From positions 1-5,723 of the forward strand of contig JBDROR010000150.1 of NCBI GenBank assembly GCA_043809805.1: 5,723 nucleotides of DNA. Direction: 5' to 3'. This document shows, in pieces, positions 1 through 4,750 of this stretch (its first letter is position 1; each line of letters opens with the position of its first letter). Source of the DNA: JAQUKH01 sp043809805. Its GTDB lineage: Bacteria; JACRDZ01; JAQUKH01. The notes beneath the pieces are model-generated. The model ran no database searches. It was given only the letters and a program-made list of their open reading frames with translations, and was not told where the DNA came from. Position numbers and translations under genes: made by a program.

Positions 1-92
1 ACCTTTATGTTTTTGTTACTCCCCACATATTAACCGAGGAAATAATAAGCGAAGAAGTTAAAAAAGGCGAGAGTCTTTTAGAGCCAAAATAG
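1..92 (+). CDS. C-terminal end of a probable secretin (GspD/PilQ-type), 5' truncated
   Basis: An open frame enters from the left edge (first full codon at position 3) and ends at the TAG at 90-92, giving 29 visible residues. It begins LYVFVTPHIL and continues into a charged tail ending LLEPK. A hydrophobic strand followed by TPHI/TPRI is the usual end of the secretin domain in GspD/PilQ outer-membrane pore proteins, where the last beta strand is followed by a short polar tail. That match is from memory of the family and rests on about ten residues, so the type II secretion/type IV pilus assignment is an inference. If right, the product forms a multimeric outer-membrane channel and the host has a diderm envelope. 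The gene is unrelated to the potassium genes downstream, which have their own promoter. Confidence 0.55.
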   Translation, partial: LYVFVTPHILTEEIISEEVKKGESLLEPK

Positions 93-199
93 TTGTCATT
101 TCGAACGCATTCTCTGTCATTTCGAACGAAGTGAGAAATCCTGGGTAGCCCTGTGTGGCTACCCTCTTCTTCAGGGCGACCACATAGGGTCGCCCGTAG
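93..199. repeat. Truncated palindromic intergenic repeat with two hairpins
   Basis: The 14-mer TGTCATTTCGAACG occurs at 94-107 and again at 115-128, a 21-bp period. Two perfect hairpins follow: 143-150 with 157-164 (GGGTAGCC/GGCTACCC, 6-nt loop) and 174-181 with 188-195 (GGGCGACC/GGTCGCCC, 6-nt loop). The same architecture recurs at 4571-4735, where the TGTCATT copies are also present inverted on the right side. Here the inverted right arm is missing, so this copy looks like half an element. It starts directly after the upstream TAG. No transposase is present, so it is a non-autonomous, MITE- or REP-like repeat. Confidence 0.75.
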
Positions 200-209
200 A
201 TTATTTTAC
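174..209 (+). terminator. Possible intrinsic terminator for the upstream secretin gene
   Basis: The 8-bp GC-rich stem 174-181/188-195 is followed by a T-rich but interrupted stretch (201-206 TTATTT). It could end transcription from the secretin gene before the promoter at 211. The T tract is poor and the hairpin belongs to a repeat, so termination may be incidental. Confidence 0.3.
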
Positions 210-210
210 C

Positions 211-238
211 TTGACAAATAGGTTTTTGAGTATATAAT
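211..238 (+). promoter_or_regulatory. Near-consensus sigma70-type promoter for the potassium operon
   Basis: TTGACA at 211-216 and TATAAT at 233-238 are both perfect consensus hexamers, separated by 16 bp, one short of the optimum of 17. Transcription would start near 245, giving a leader of about 40 nt with AAGGGG at 274-279 ahead of the ATG at 285. It is placed just after the repeat and is the best promoter in the window. No operator is evident around it, so expression may be largely constitutive. Confidence 0.8.
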
Positions 239-284
239 CTCGAATTTAGGACAGAGTACTTTAGGATATAAACAAGGGGTAAAA

Positions 285-944
285 ATGTATATTGTTATTG
301 GAGGATGCGGCCGCGTTGGCGCTCAATTGGCCCGTATTTTAGCTAATGACGGGCATAATGTTGTAGTAGTGGACAAAAATCCTGATTCATTCAGCCGCCT
401 TGGCACGGGATTTAACGGGGTTACAGTAGTTGGAAGCAGTTTTGATAAGAATACCCTGCGGGAGGCGGGGATTGAGAAAGCGGATGCTTTCGCGGCGGTA
501 ACGAATCGCGATAATACAAATATTATGGCCGCTCAGGTCGCGAAAGGGATTTTTAAGGTATCAAAAATAGTAACCAGAATTTACGATCCCGGCAAAGAAA
601 AAACATATTTTAAACTTGGATTGGATGTGGTCGGAGGAACAACTCTAATTGCCAAATTAATGAAGAATAAGATTGTCCAGACCAATTATTCCAGTGATTC
701 AAGCGTTTTAGAAAATGGTGAATTTAGATTAATAAATTTTGTTCCCAATAAAGATTTAATTGGAAAAACCGTAGGACAGGTTGAAAAAAAGAGTGAATTT
801 AAAATTATTCTGGTCAAAAAAGATAAAAAATTGGATATGGTTGGAAAAGATGATATTATTGAAAAAGATGATATTGTTTACGCGGTTGTTAAGTCTGATA
901 AGATTCCGAAATATTCGGATTATTTCCAGGGGGATAAAAAATGA
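285..944 (+). CDS. TrkA/KtrA-type potassium channel regulatory subunit (first of two)
   Basis: This 219-residue cytosolic RCK protein should gate a TrkH/KtrB K+ channel in response to bound NAD(H) or adenine nucleotide. Residues 1-30 form a Rossmann start: hydrophobic strand, GGCGRVG at 6-12 with the GxGxxG spacing, and D30 at the end of the second strand, the residue that usually binds the ribose. The RCK_N core continues through AFAAVTNRDN (68-77) to TRIYDP (97-102). Residues about 140-207 fit an RCK_C (TrkA-C) domain, but a diverged, lysine-rich one. E. coli TrkA is about twice as long with two RCK units; this is one unit. The second unit is encoded at 1209-1874 and shares the DGH, AGI and FAAVT segments, so the two are paralogues. 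AAGGGG at 274-279 supports the ATG. The stop codon is overlapped by the next repeat. Confidence 0.9.
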   Translation: MYIVIGGCGRVGAQLARILANDGHNVVVVDKNPDSFSRLGTGFNGVTVVGSSFDKNTLREAGIEKADAFAAVTNRDNTNIMAAQVAKGIFKVSKIVTRIYDPGKEKTYFKLGLDVVGGTTLIAKLMKNKIVQTNYSSDSSVLENGEFRLINFVPNKDLIGKTVGQVEKKSEFKIILVKKDKKLDMVGKDDIIEKDDIVYAVVKSDKIPKYSDYFQGDKK

Positions 945-1178
945 ACCACAGAGATCACAGAGAAAAATTAAAAATTTCTCCGTGTTCTCAGTTGGGTTGA
1001 GCTTTGTGAAACCCAACTATTTGCGGAAGCAGCGAGGGGCTTCAGTTGAGGAAGTGTGCTGGTTGGGGGAAAGTGAACGGGTGAACGAGTTTAACCCGCT
1101 AACTAAAAATGGGCTTGCTACAGAAAGATTAATAATTTGAGGGCACAGAGGGAAGGTTTCTCTGTGTTCTCTGTGGTT
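944..1178. repeat. Composite inverted-repeat element between the two RCK genes
   Basis: A 22-bp left arm at 944-965 (begins AACCACAGAGATCACAG) matches the reverse complement of 1157-1178 at 21 of 22 positions. Each end is itself a hairpin: 944-965 pairs imperfectly with 975-995, and a partial arm at 1143-1154 (GCACAGAGGGAA) faces 1157-1178. Between them lies about 150 bp with its own palindrome (990-1018). No convincing coding frame exists here: frames crossing it on either strand are low-complexity and have no family-like content. The left arm begins on the last base of the upstream TGA. It probably arose from two copies of one hairpin repeat around an insert. It separates two genes that must work together and may contain weak transcription or RNA-stability signals. 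Confidence 0.75.
990..1018. repeat. Perfect 9-bp hairpin nested in the composite repeat
   Basis: AGTTGGGTT at 990-998 is the exact complement of AACCCAACT at 1010-1018, with an 11-nt loop. It begins exactly where the 975-995 arm of the surrounding repeat departs from its expected sequence, which suggests a second, different repeat inserted into the first. From memory it resembles GTTGGGTTTC/CTCAACCCAAC palindromes seen in some cyanobacterial genomes; that similarity is unchecked. Confidence 0.6.
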
Positions 1179-1208
1179 AAGTTTTAATATGACCAAGTGG
1201 AGTAGAAT

Positions 1209-1874
1209 ATGAATATTGTAGTTGTTGGAGGCGGTAAGGTTGGGTATTATTTGGTTAAGAAGTTGGTAAAGGACGGGCATAGTGTTACTTTGATAGAGAA
1301 AGACATCGCGCGATGTGAACAGATTGCCCGGGGGATCGATACAATGGTCATAAATGGAGATGGCTGCGATATTAATATTTTAGAGCAGGCTGGGATTGCG
1401 AGGACAGATGTATTCGCGGCGGTTACCGGTAGTGACGAGGATAACTTTGTCGCGTGCCAATTGGCAAAAACAGGATATAACATATTACGGACAGTGGCTC
1501 GTGTTAACAATCCGAATAATGAAGCAATTTTTTCTGAATTAGGTGTTGATGTTCCGGTCAATAGCACAACTATTATCGCGAAAATTGTAGAGGAAGAAGT
1601 ATCTCTGGATGATTTCATAAATTTATTAAGTTTTAAAAAAGGTAACATTTCATTGGTCAGGGTTGACCTTAGCGAAGATTCACCTGTAGTTGGTAAAATG
1701 ATTAAAGATATTATTCTGCCGCCGAATTCTGTTTTGGTCAGTATTATACGCGGCGGAGATATTATTGTTCCAAAAGGGGAAACAATTCTTACTAAAGGGG
1801 ACGATGTTGTTGCGATAACCTCAGTTGGAAATGAAGAACCTTTTCTTGCCTCTCTCATAGGAAAAATAAATTAA
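1209..1874 (+). CDS. TrkA/KtrA-type potassium channel regulatory subunit (second of two)
   Basis: This 221-residue RCK protein is the better conserved of the pair. The Rossmann motif is GGGKVG at 7-12 with E30 ending the second strand; an acidic residue here favours NAD(H) over NADP(H). GDGCD at 50-54, AVTGSDEDN at 71-79 and ARVNNP at 97-102 are typical RCK_N positions. Residues about 145-215 form a canonical TrkA-C domain: SPVVGKMI (158-165), a hydrophobic strand at 175-180, then VPKGETIL and GDDVVAI. It should bind the cytosolic face of the TrkH product encoded at 2590-4107, probably in a ring with the 285-944 product. Start: GTGGAG at 1197-1202 lies 6 nt before the ATG. The RBS is just past the right arm of the composite repeat, so the leader has been remodelled. 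Confidence 0.92.
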   Translation: MNIVVVGGGKVGYYLVKKLVKDGHSVTLIEKDIARCEQIARGIDTMVINGDGCDINILEQAGIARTDVFAAVTGSDEDNFVACQLAKTGYNILRTVARVNNPNNEAIFSELGVDVPVNSTTIIAKIVEEEVSLDDFINLLSFKKGNISLVRVDLSEDSPVVGKMIKDIILPPNSVLVSIIRGGDIIVPKGETILTKGDDVVAITSVGNEEPFLASLIGKIN

Positions 1875-1881
1875 AAATAAT

Positions 1882-2010
1882 ATGTCAAATAACGGTAATA
1901 GTTGGGCAAAAAATGTTTTTTTAGGAATTTTAGCAGAGGTTGGATTTGCTATTGCCTTGTTCCTGTTAATGGCGTTTGTATCTATAATAGGAATGGTTCT
2001 GTCAAGATGA
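1882..2010 (+). CDS. Small single-helix membrane protein, 42 residues
   Basis: ATG at 1882 to TGA at 2008-2010 encodes a polar start (MSNNGNSWAKN), one long hydrophobic stretch at about residues 12-39 and an SR end. The clean amphipathic-to-hydrophobic pattern, its fit in the gap 7 bp after the upstream stop, and its exact end before the next repeat argue for a real gene. It lies in the K+ operon and could be a small accessory subunit for the channel, by analogy with one-helix peptides such as KdpF of another K+ transporter; that analogy is structural only. Against it: no clear Shine-Dalgarno precedes the ATG (the region is ATTAAAAATAAT), so translation may depend on coupling to the gene before. 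I do not recognise a family. Confidence 0.6.
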   Translation: MSNNGNSWAKNVFLGILAEVGFAIALFLLMAFVSIIGMVLSR

Positions 2011-2067
2011 ACCCCGCCCCTCCTTATGTTTTTAATGTAGTTGGAGTGGTATGGGGCATATTAAAAG

Positions 2068-2083
2068 TTAACAATATTGTTAA
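2068..2083. promoter_or_regulatory. Perfect 16-bp palindrome, possible operator or loop hairpin
   Basis: TTAACAAT at 2068-2075 is followed immediately by its exact complement ATTGTTAA at 2076-2083. After one mismatched pair (G2067/G2084) three more A-T pairs continue the symmetry. A spacer-free AT-rich palindrome suits a dimeric DNA-binding protein, but it may just be the centre of the surrounding repeat. It sits 23 bp upstream of the next start codon. Confidence 0.4.
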
Positions 2084-2093
2084 GTTTGTAATT

Positions 2094-2099
2094 AGGAGG
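2094..2099 (+). promoter_or_regulatory. Strong Shine-Dalgarno AGGAGG that fixes a GTG start
   Basis: AGGAGG lies 6 nt before the GTG at 2106, the best ribosome-binding sequence in the window. It decides the start: the same frame stays open back to an ATG at 1902, but the codons before 2106 run across the 42-residue gene and the repeat. The AGGAGG is part of the right inverted end and is fully complementary to 2019-2024. Confidence 0.8.
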
Positions 2100-2105
2100 G
2101 GCTGG

Positions 2106-2606
2106 GTGAAAAAAATATATTTTTCTTTAATATTAATATCATTTTTTTACCTGCCAAATGTTTACGCCTCTATTTCCATAACTAATCTTATTGAAAACGC
2201 GAGAGAGAACGATTTAAAGGAAGTTGTTATCGAGGGCGAAATCATTGGAGATATTTTCTATAAAGGTGATTTTGTATGGATAAATGTTTTTGACGGCAGC
2301 TGTGCTATTGGTGTTTGGGCGCCAAAAAAAATGGCCGAAGGCCTTTCACATCCGGGGGATTACAATCACAAAGGAGATTTTGTTCAAATTACAGGCAATT
2401 TCAATCGCGCCTGTGCCGAGCATAGGGGTGAAACAGATATTCATTTAAACAGTTTTATTGTTTTAAAAAAAGGTGAAAGTGTTTTGCATCCGGTTGATAT
2501 GAAAAAGTTAAAGATAACAGCGGGTATTTTTTTCCTTGTCACTATTCTTTTTGGTGTCGAATTATTTTTAAGAAAAAGGTCGAAAAAAAATGAGTCCGAA
2601 GGCTAA
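2106..2606 (+). CDS. Exported OB-fold-like protein with C-terminal membrane anchor
   Basis: From the GTG the product is 166 residues. Residues 1-21 form a signal peptide (MKKIYF, hydrophobic core, VYA before the likely cut). Residues about 38-120 look like a five-strand OB-fold: EVVIEGEI, DFVWINVFDG, CAIGVW, DFVQITGNF and a last strand near HLNSFIVL, with a conserved-looking RACAEHRGETDIH segment at 101-113. Residues about 136-155 form a membrane helix followed by the basic tail RKRSKK. Topology would therefore be a periplasmic domain anchored at its C-terminus. Exported OB-folds bind oligosaccharide, peptide or protein rather than nucleic acid in many cases; the ligand here is unknown. Its last 17 bp overlap trkH, implying translational coupling and a role near the K+ channel. 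Cys66 and Cys103 could form a disulphide. Confidence 0.75.
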   Translation: MKKIYFSLILISFFYLPNVYASISITNLIENARENDLKEVVIEGEIIGDIFYKGDFVWINVFDGSCAIGVWAPKKMAEGLSHPGDYNHKGDFVQITGNFNRACAEHRGETDIHLNSFIVLKKGESVLHPVDMKKLKITAGIFFLVTILFGVELFLRKRSKKNESEG

Positions 2607-4107
2607 TATTGATGATTTAAAGATTATAGGATTTTTTAGTTCTAAAATTATTTCGGGTATAGGTTTTCTTCTTTTTATACCCGCTATAATTTCTTTTATT
2701 CTAAAGGAATGGAATCCATGTATCAATTTAGTTCTTGGCGGTTGTATTTCTTTGATAGTTGGTTTCCTATTGATGATATTTTGCCGTACCAGTAAAGCTC
2801 CGACTTGGACACAAGGTCTGGCCGCAGTCGCGTTCAGCTGGATACTCGCGATGTTTTTATCCGCTATTCCTTATTATCTCAGCGGGGTTATGGGTTCATA
2901 TCTGGATGCTTGTTTCGATATAATGAGCGGTTTTACCACTACAGGGCTTTATCTAATGAAGGATTTGGATCATATCCCGTATGGGTTGAATTTTTACAGG
3001 CATTTTTTAAGTTTTCTTTGCGGACAGGGAATAGTGATTGTCGCGCTTAGTTTTATGGTGGGCGGGACAGGCGGAATGTTTAAATTGTATGTGGGTGAAG
3101 GAAGAGAAGAAAAGATTTTGCCTAATGTCGTCCAGACATCAAGGGCTATATGGATAATAAGCCTTTCATACTTGGCAATTGGAACAACATTTATTACTAT
3201 CATTGAACTTTTTGACGGACTGTCTTTCTGGAAGGCATTATATCATGGGACTTGTTTGTTCATGGGCGCGTGGAGTACGGGTGGTTTTTTACCGCAGTCA
3301 CAGAATATAGTTTATTATCATAATTATTGGATTGAGGGTGCCGTGACTGTTTTTTCAATACTTGGCTCGCTTAATTTCGCCCTTCATTACGCGGTTTGGG
3401 AGGGCCAAAGGAAAGAGATTTTTAAAAATATTGAGATAAGGTCTTTTGTAGCGACTTTATTACTTACTTTTTTTATTCTTATATTGGGATTGGTTCAGGC
3501 AAAAACATACCCTGGTTTTTTTGTCAATTTCCGCAGGGCGTTTTTTATAATTATATCGGGACATACAGGGACCGGGAATATGTCCGTTTATTCGGTACAA
3601 TTTATTAAAGAATGGGGGCCTATGGCCATGCTGGGAATTATTATGGCAATGTCTATTGGGGCCTGCGCGTGTTCCACCTGCGGTGGATTTAAAAGTTTAA
3701 GAGTAGGTATAGTTTGTAAAAGCTTGCTTCAGGAAATAAGGAGGTATATCTCGCCGGAATCTTCTATTATTACTCAGAAATTTCATCATATACGAGAATA
3801 TATTCTGGATAACTCGCTTGTAAAAAATGCGATGATGATTATTTTACTCTATATGGCGACATATTTTATCGGCGCGATATTTGGAATGTATTATGGTTAC
3901 CCGGCAATTGAGGCGTTTTTTGAGTCTGTTTCTGCCGGAAGCAACACGGGTTTGTCTTGCGGCATAACCACATCCGCTATGCCCAGCCTGCTGAAAATCG
4001 TTTATATTGTTCAGATGTGGGTCGGCCGGTTGGAATTTATCTCTGTCCTTACCTTGCTTGGTGTTTTATTTAATTTTTTCATGTCCAAAAAACAAAGGGT
4101 GAATTAG
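2590..4107 (+). CDS. TrkH/KtrB-family potassium uptake channel subunit
   Basis: This 505-residue polytopic inner-membrane protein forms the K+ pore. All four pore-loop repeats of the TrkH/Ktr/HKT superfamily can be found: SGFTTTGL (113-120), WSTGGF (228-233), SGHTGTGN (323-330) and SAGSNTGLS (448-456). Each keeps the filter glycine (G119, G231, G329, G454), which favours K+ selectivity. The last M2 segment carries the family's GR motif as GRLEF (479-483), and GGFK (365-368) matches the usual STxGGxK segment. Length fits TrkH (about 480-510). An odd feature is CACSTC at 359-364, three cysteines where the family usually has one or none. ATG at 2590 is preceded by AAGG at 2576-2579. It overlaps the gene before by 17 bp and shares one base with the gene after. 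The two RCK proteins upstream are its expected cytosolic regulators. Confidence 0.93.
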   Translation: MSPKANIDDLKIIGFFSSKIISGIGFLLFIPAIISFILKEWNPCINLVLGGCISLIVGFLLMIFCRTSKAPTWTQGLAAVAFSWILAMFLSAIPYYLSGVMGSYLDACFDIMSGFTTTGLYLMKDLDHIPYGLNFYRHFLSFLCGQGIVIVALSFMVGGTGGMFKLYVGEGREEKILPNVVQTSRAIWIISLSYLAIGTTFITIIELFDGLSFWKALYHGTCLFMGAWSTGGFLPQSQNIVYYHNYWIEGAVTVFSILGSLNFALHYAVWEGQRKEIFKNIEIRSFVATLLLTFFILILGLVQAKTYPGFFVNFRRAFFIIISGHTGTGNMSVYSVQFIKEWGPMAMLGIIMAMSIGACACSTCGGFKSLRVGIVCKSLLQEIRRYISPESSIITQKFHHIREYILDNSLVKNAMMIILLYMATYFIGAIFGMYYGYPAIEAFFESVSAGSNTGLSCGITTSAMPSLLKIVYIVQMWVGRLEFISVLTLLGVLFNFFMSKKQRVN

Positions 4108-4439
4108 TGAAAAAAATCAAACGCAATCCTGAAATTGTTTGGAGAATTGAGGTTGAAGAAGAAGAGTTATTGGCAAGAGCCGGGAAGGGCGAAGATATTT
4201 CAGAAGATTCTATGATAACTTTGGTTATCGCCGATATGGTTCATCAGTTAAATTATGTGGCTGGTAAGATTTGGATGCTGGCTGACGGGACTGTGGGAGA
4301 AAATGCGATAGTTTCAGAGATACTGAAGAATTTTGACGCGGATGAAAAAACATTAAGGAAAGATATTAGTTTTTTCCTGAGCCGGCTTTTAAAAGAAGGC
4401 TGGTTGATTTTAGTTGACAAAAAAGAAAACATGCTGTAA
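4107..4439 (+). CDS. PqqD-like (RRE-type) small protein coupled to trkH
   Basis: The 110-residue product fits the PqqD family (PF05402), small winged-helix-like proteins that bind precursor peptides for radical SAM maturases. The pattern is visible: RNPEIVWR at 6-13 (first strands), LNYVAGKIWMLADG at 48-61 (family pattern: LN..a..iW.l.DG), then a helix and DISFFLSRLLKEGWLIL at 86-102 (family pattern: D...fl..L...gli). A loop of about 20 residues (21-40) is longer than in typical PqqD of about 90. GTG at 4107 overlaps the trkH stop by one base, with AAAGGG at 4094-4099, so it is translationally coupled. No radical SAM protein, precursor peptide or PQQ gene is in the window. Its role with a K+ channel is unknown; it may act as a generic peptide- or protein-binding module. 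The fold call is from pattern matching, not a search. Confidence 0.75.
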   Translation: MKKIKRNPEIVWRIEVEEEELLARAGKGEDISEDSMITLVIADMVHQLNYVAGKIWMLADGTVGENAIVSEILKNFDADEKTLRKDISFFLSRLLKEGWLILVDKKENML

Positions 4440-4505
4440 CCCTGCTTTTTTACAATTATTTTCCCATCGAAGGACGTTCTTTCCTCATTTTTTCGTTTTC
4501 ATTTA

Positions 4506-4514
4506 TGTTATACT
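4506..4514 (+). promoter_or_regulatory. Possible extended -10 promoter for the cytochrome gene
   Basis: TGT at 4506-4508 precedes TATACT at 4509-4514, the TGn-TATAAT-like arrangement of extended -10 promoters, which need little -35 contact. Nothing like TTGACA lies 16-18 bp upstream. A TATAAT at 4543-4548 is an alternative but lacks both a -35 and a TG. The rest of 4440-4505 is T-rich and shows no clear terminator hairpin after the PqqD-like gene. Confidence 0.4.
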
Positions 4515-4537
4515 CAAAGAAACCAATTAGTATCTTT

Positions 4538-4542
4538 GGAGG
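4538..4542 (+). promoter_or_regulatory. Orphan Shine-Dalgarno-like GGAGG before the repeat
   Basis: GGAGG is followed 11 nt later by a GTG at 4554, but that frame runs straight into the repeat and ends at the TAG at 4707-4709, in a different frame from the cytochrome. It may be a ribosome-binding site separated from its gene by the insertion of the 4571-4735 element. Confidence 0.3.
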
Positions 4543-4570
4543 TATAATAAAGCGTGAATAGATTAATTTG

Positions 4571-4735
4571 TTTGTCGTTCCGAGCGGAACAATTTGTCAT
4601 TCCGAGTTGTAGGGGCGCAATTTATTGCGCCCAGAAATCAGGGCGTGATAAATCACGCCCCTACGGGAAAAAGATTTTTCCCTTTGGTCGAAATGACAAA
4701 AATGTGTAGTCGAAATGACAAAGTGTGCGGTCGAA
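4571..4735. repeat. Full palindromic repeat element (MITE/REP-like) in the cytochrome leader
   Basis: The left arm has two copies of TTGTCRTTCCGAG at 4572-4584 and 4594-4606 (22-bp period). The right arm has inverted copies GTCGAAATGACAAA at 4687-4700 and 4709-4722, with a partial third (GTCGAA) at 4730-4735. In the middle are three perfect hairpins: 4613-4620/4625-4632 (GGGCGCAA/TTGCGCCC), 4641-4648/4653-4660 (GGGCGTGA/TCACGCCC) and 4665-4672/4675-4682 (GGGAAAAA/TTTTTCCC). The first two are enclosed by GTAGGGGCG (4609-4617) and its inverse at 4656-4664. It is the same family as 93-199 but complete on both sides. Frames reading through it are not genes. Confidence 0.85.
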
Positions 4736-4750
4736 GGGATAATCATAAAT

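Larger units (their letters stand above)
2011..2107. repeat. 97-bp element with 14-bp inverted ends, carrying a ribosome-binding site
   Basis: The left end at 2011-2024 (ACCCCGCCCCTCCT) and the right end at 2094-2107 (AGGAGGGGCTGGGT) are inverted copies matching at 13 of 14 positions, the inner 9 bp being perfect. The element starts directly after the TGA of the 42-residue gene and ends inside the GTG start codon of the next gene. Inside it is a perfect 16-bp palindrome (2068-2083). No coding frame is supported. CCCCTCCT/AGGAGGGG ends are common in non-autonomous intergenic repeats, so it is probably mobile in origin. Confidence 0.7.

Noticed and set aside
94..128. CRISPR-like spacing of TGTCATTTCGAACG copies
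   Set aside because: There are only two 14-bp copies with a 7-bp gap, and the family elsewhere appears in inverted orientation around hairpins; no cas gene is present.
781..1140. A + strand frame spanning the end of the first RCK gene and the composite repeat
   Set aside because: The first half is an out-of-frame shadow with lysine/isoleucine-rich translation, and the second half is repeat DNA.
756..1280. Two - strand frames (756-1016 and 1017-1280)
   Set aside because: They read the complement of RCK coding sequence and of the repeat; low-complexity products and no ribosome-binding sites.
1247..1858. A 203-codon frame on the - strand across the second RCK gene
   Set aside because: It is the antisense shadow of 1209-1874, which has clear Rossmann and TrkA-C motifs; the reverse product is serine/threonine-rich with no family pattern.
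1902..2105. A longer N-terminus for the OB-fold protein starting at ATG 1902
   Set aside because: These codons overlap the 42-residue membrane peptide in another frame and run through the inverted repeat. A signal peptide begins exactly at GTG 2106 with AGGAGG 6 nt upstream.
2011..2105. A riboswitch upstream of the OB-fold gene
   Set aside because: The only structure is the simple inverted ends and a palindrome; I see no conserved core of a known K+, c-di-AMP or Mg2+ riboswitch.
4440..4505. An intrinsic terminator after the PqqD-like gene
   Set aside because: T runs are present (4445-4451, 4488-4493) but no stable stem precedes them; AAGGAC/GTTCTT at 4470-4481 pairs only weakly with no loop.
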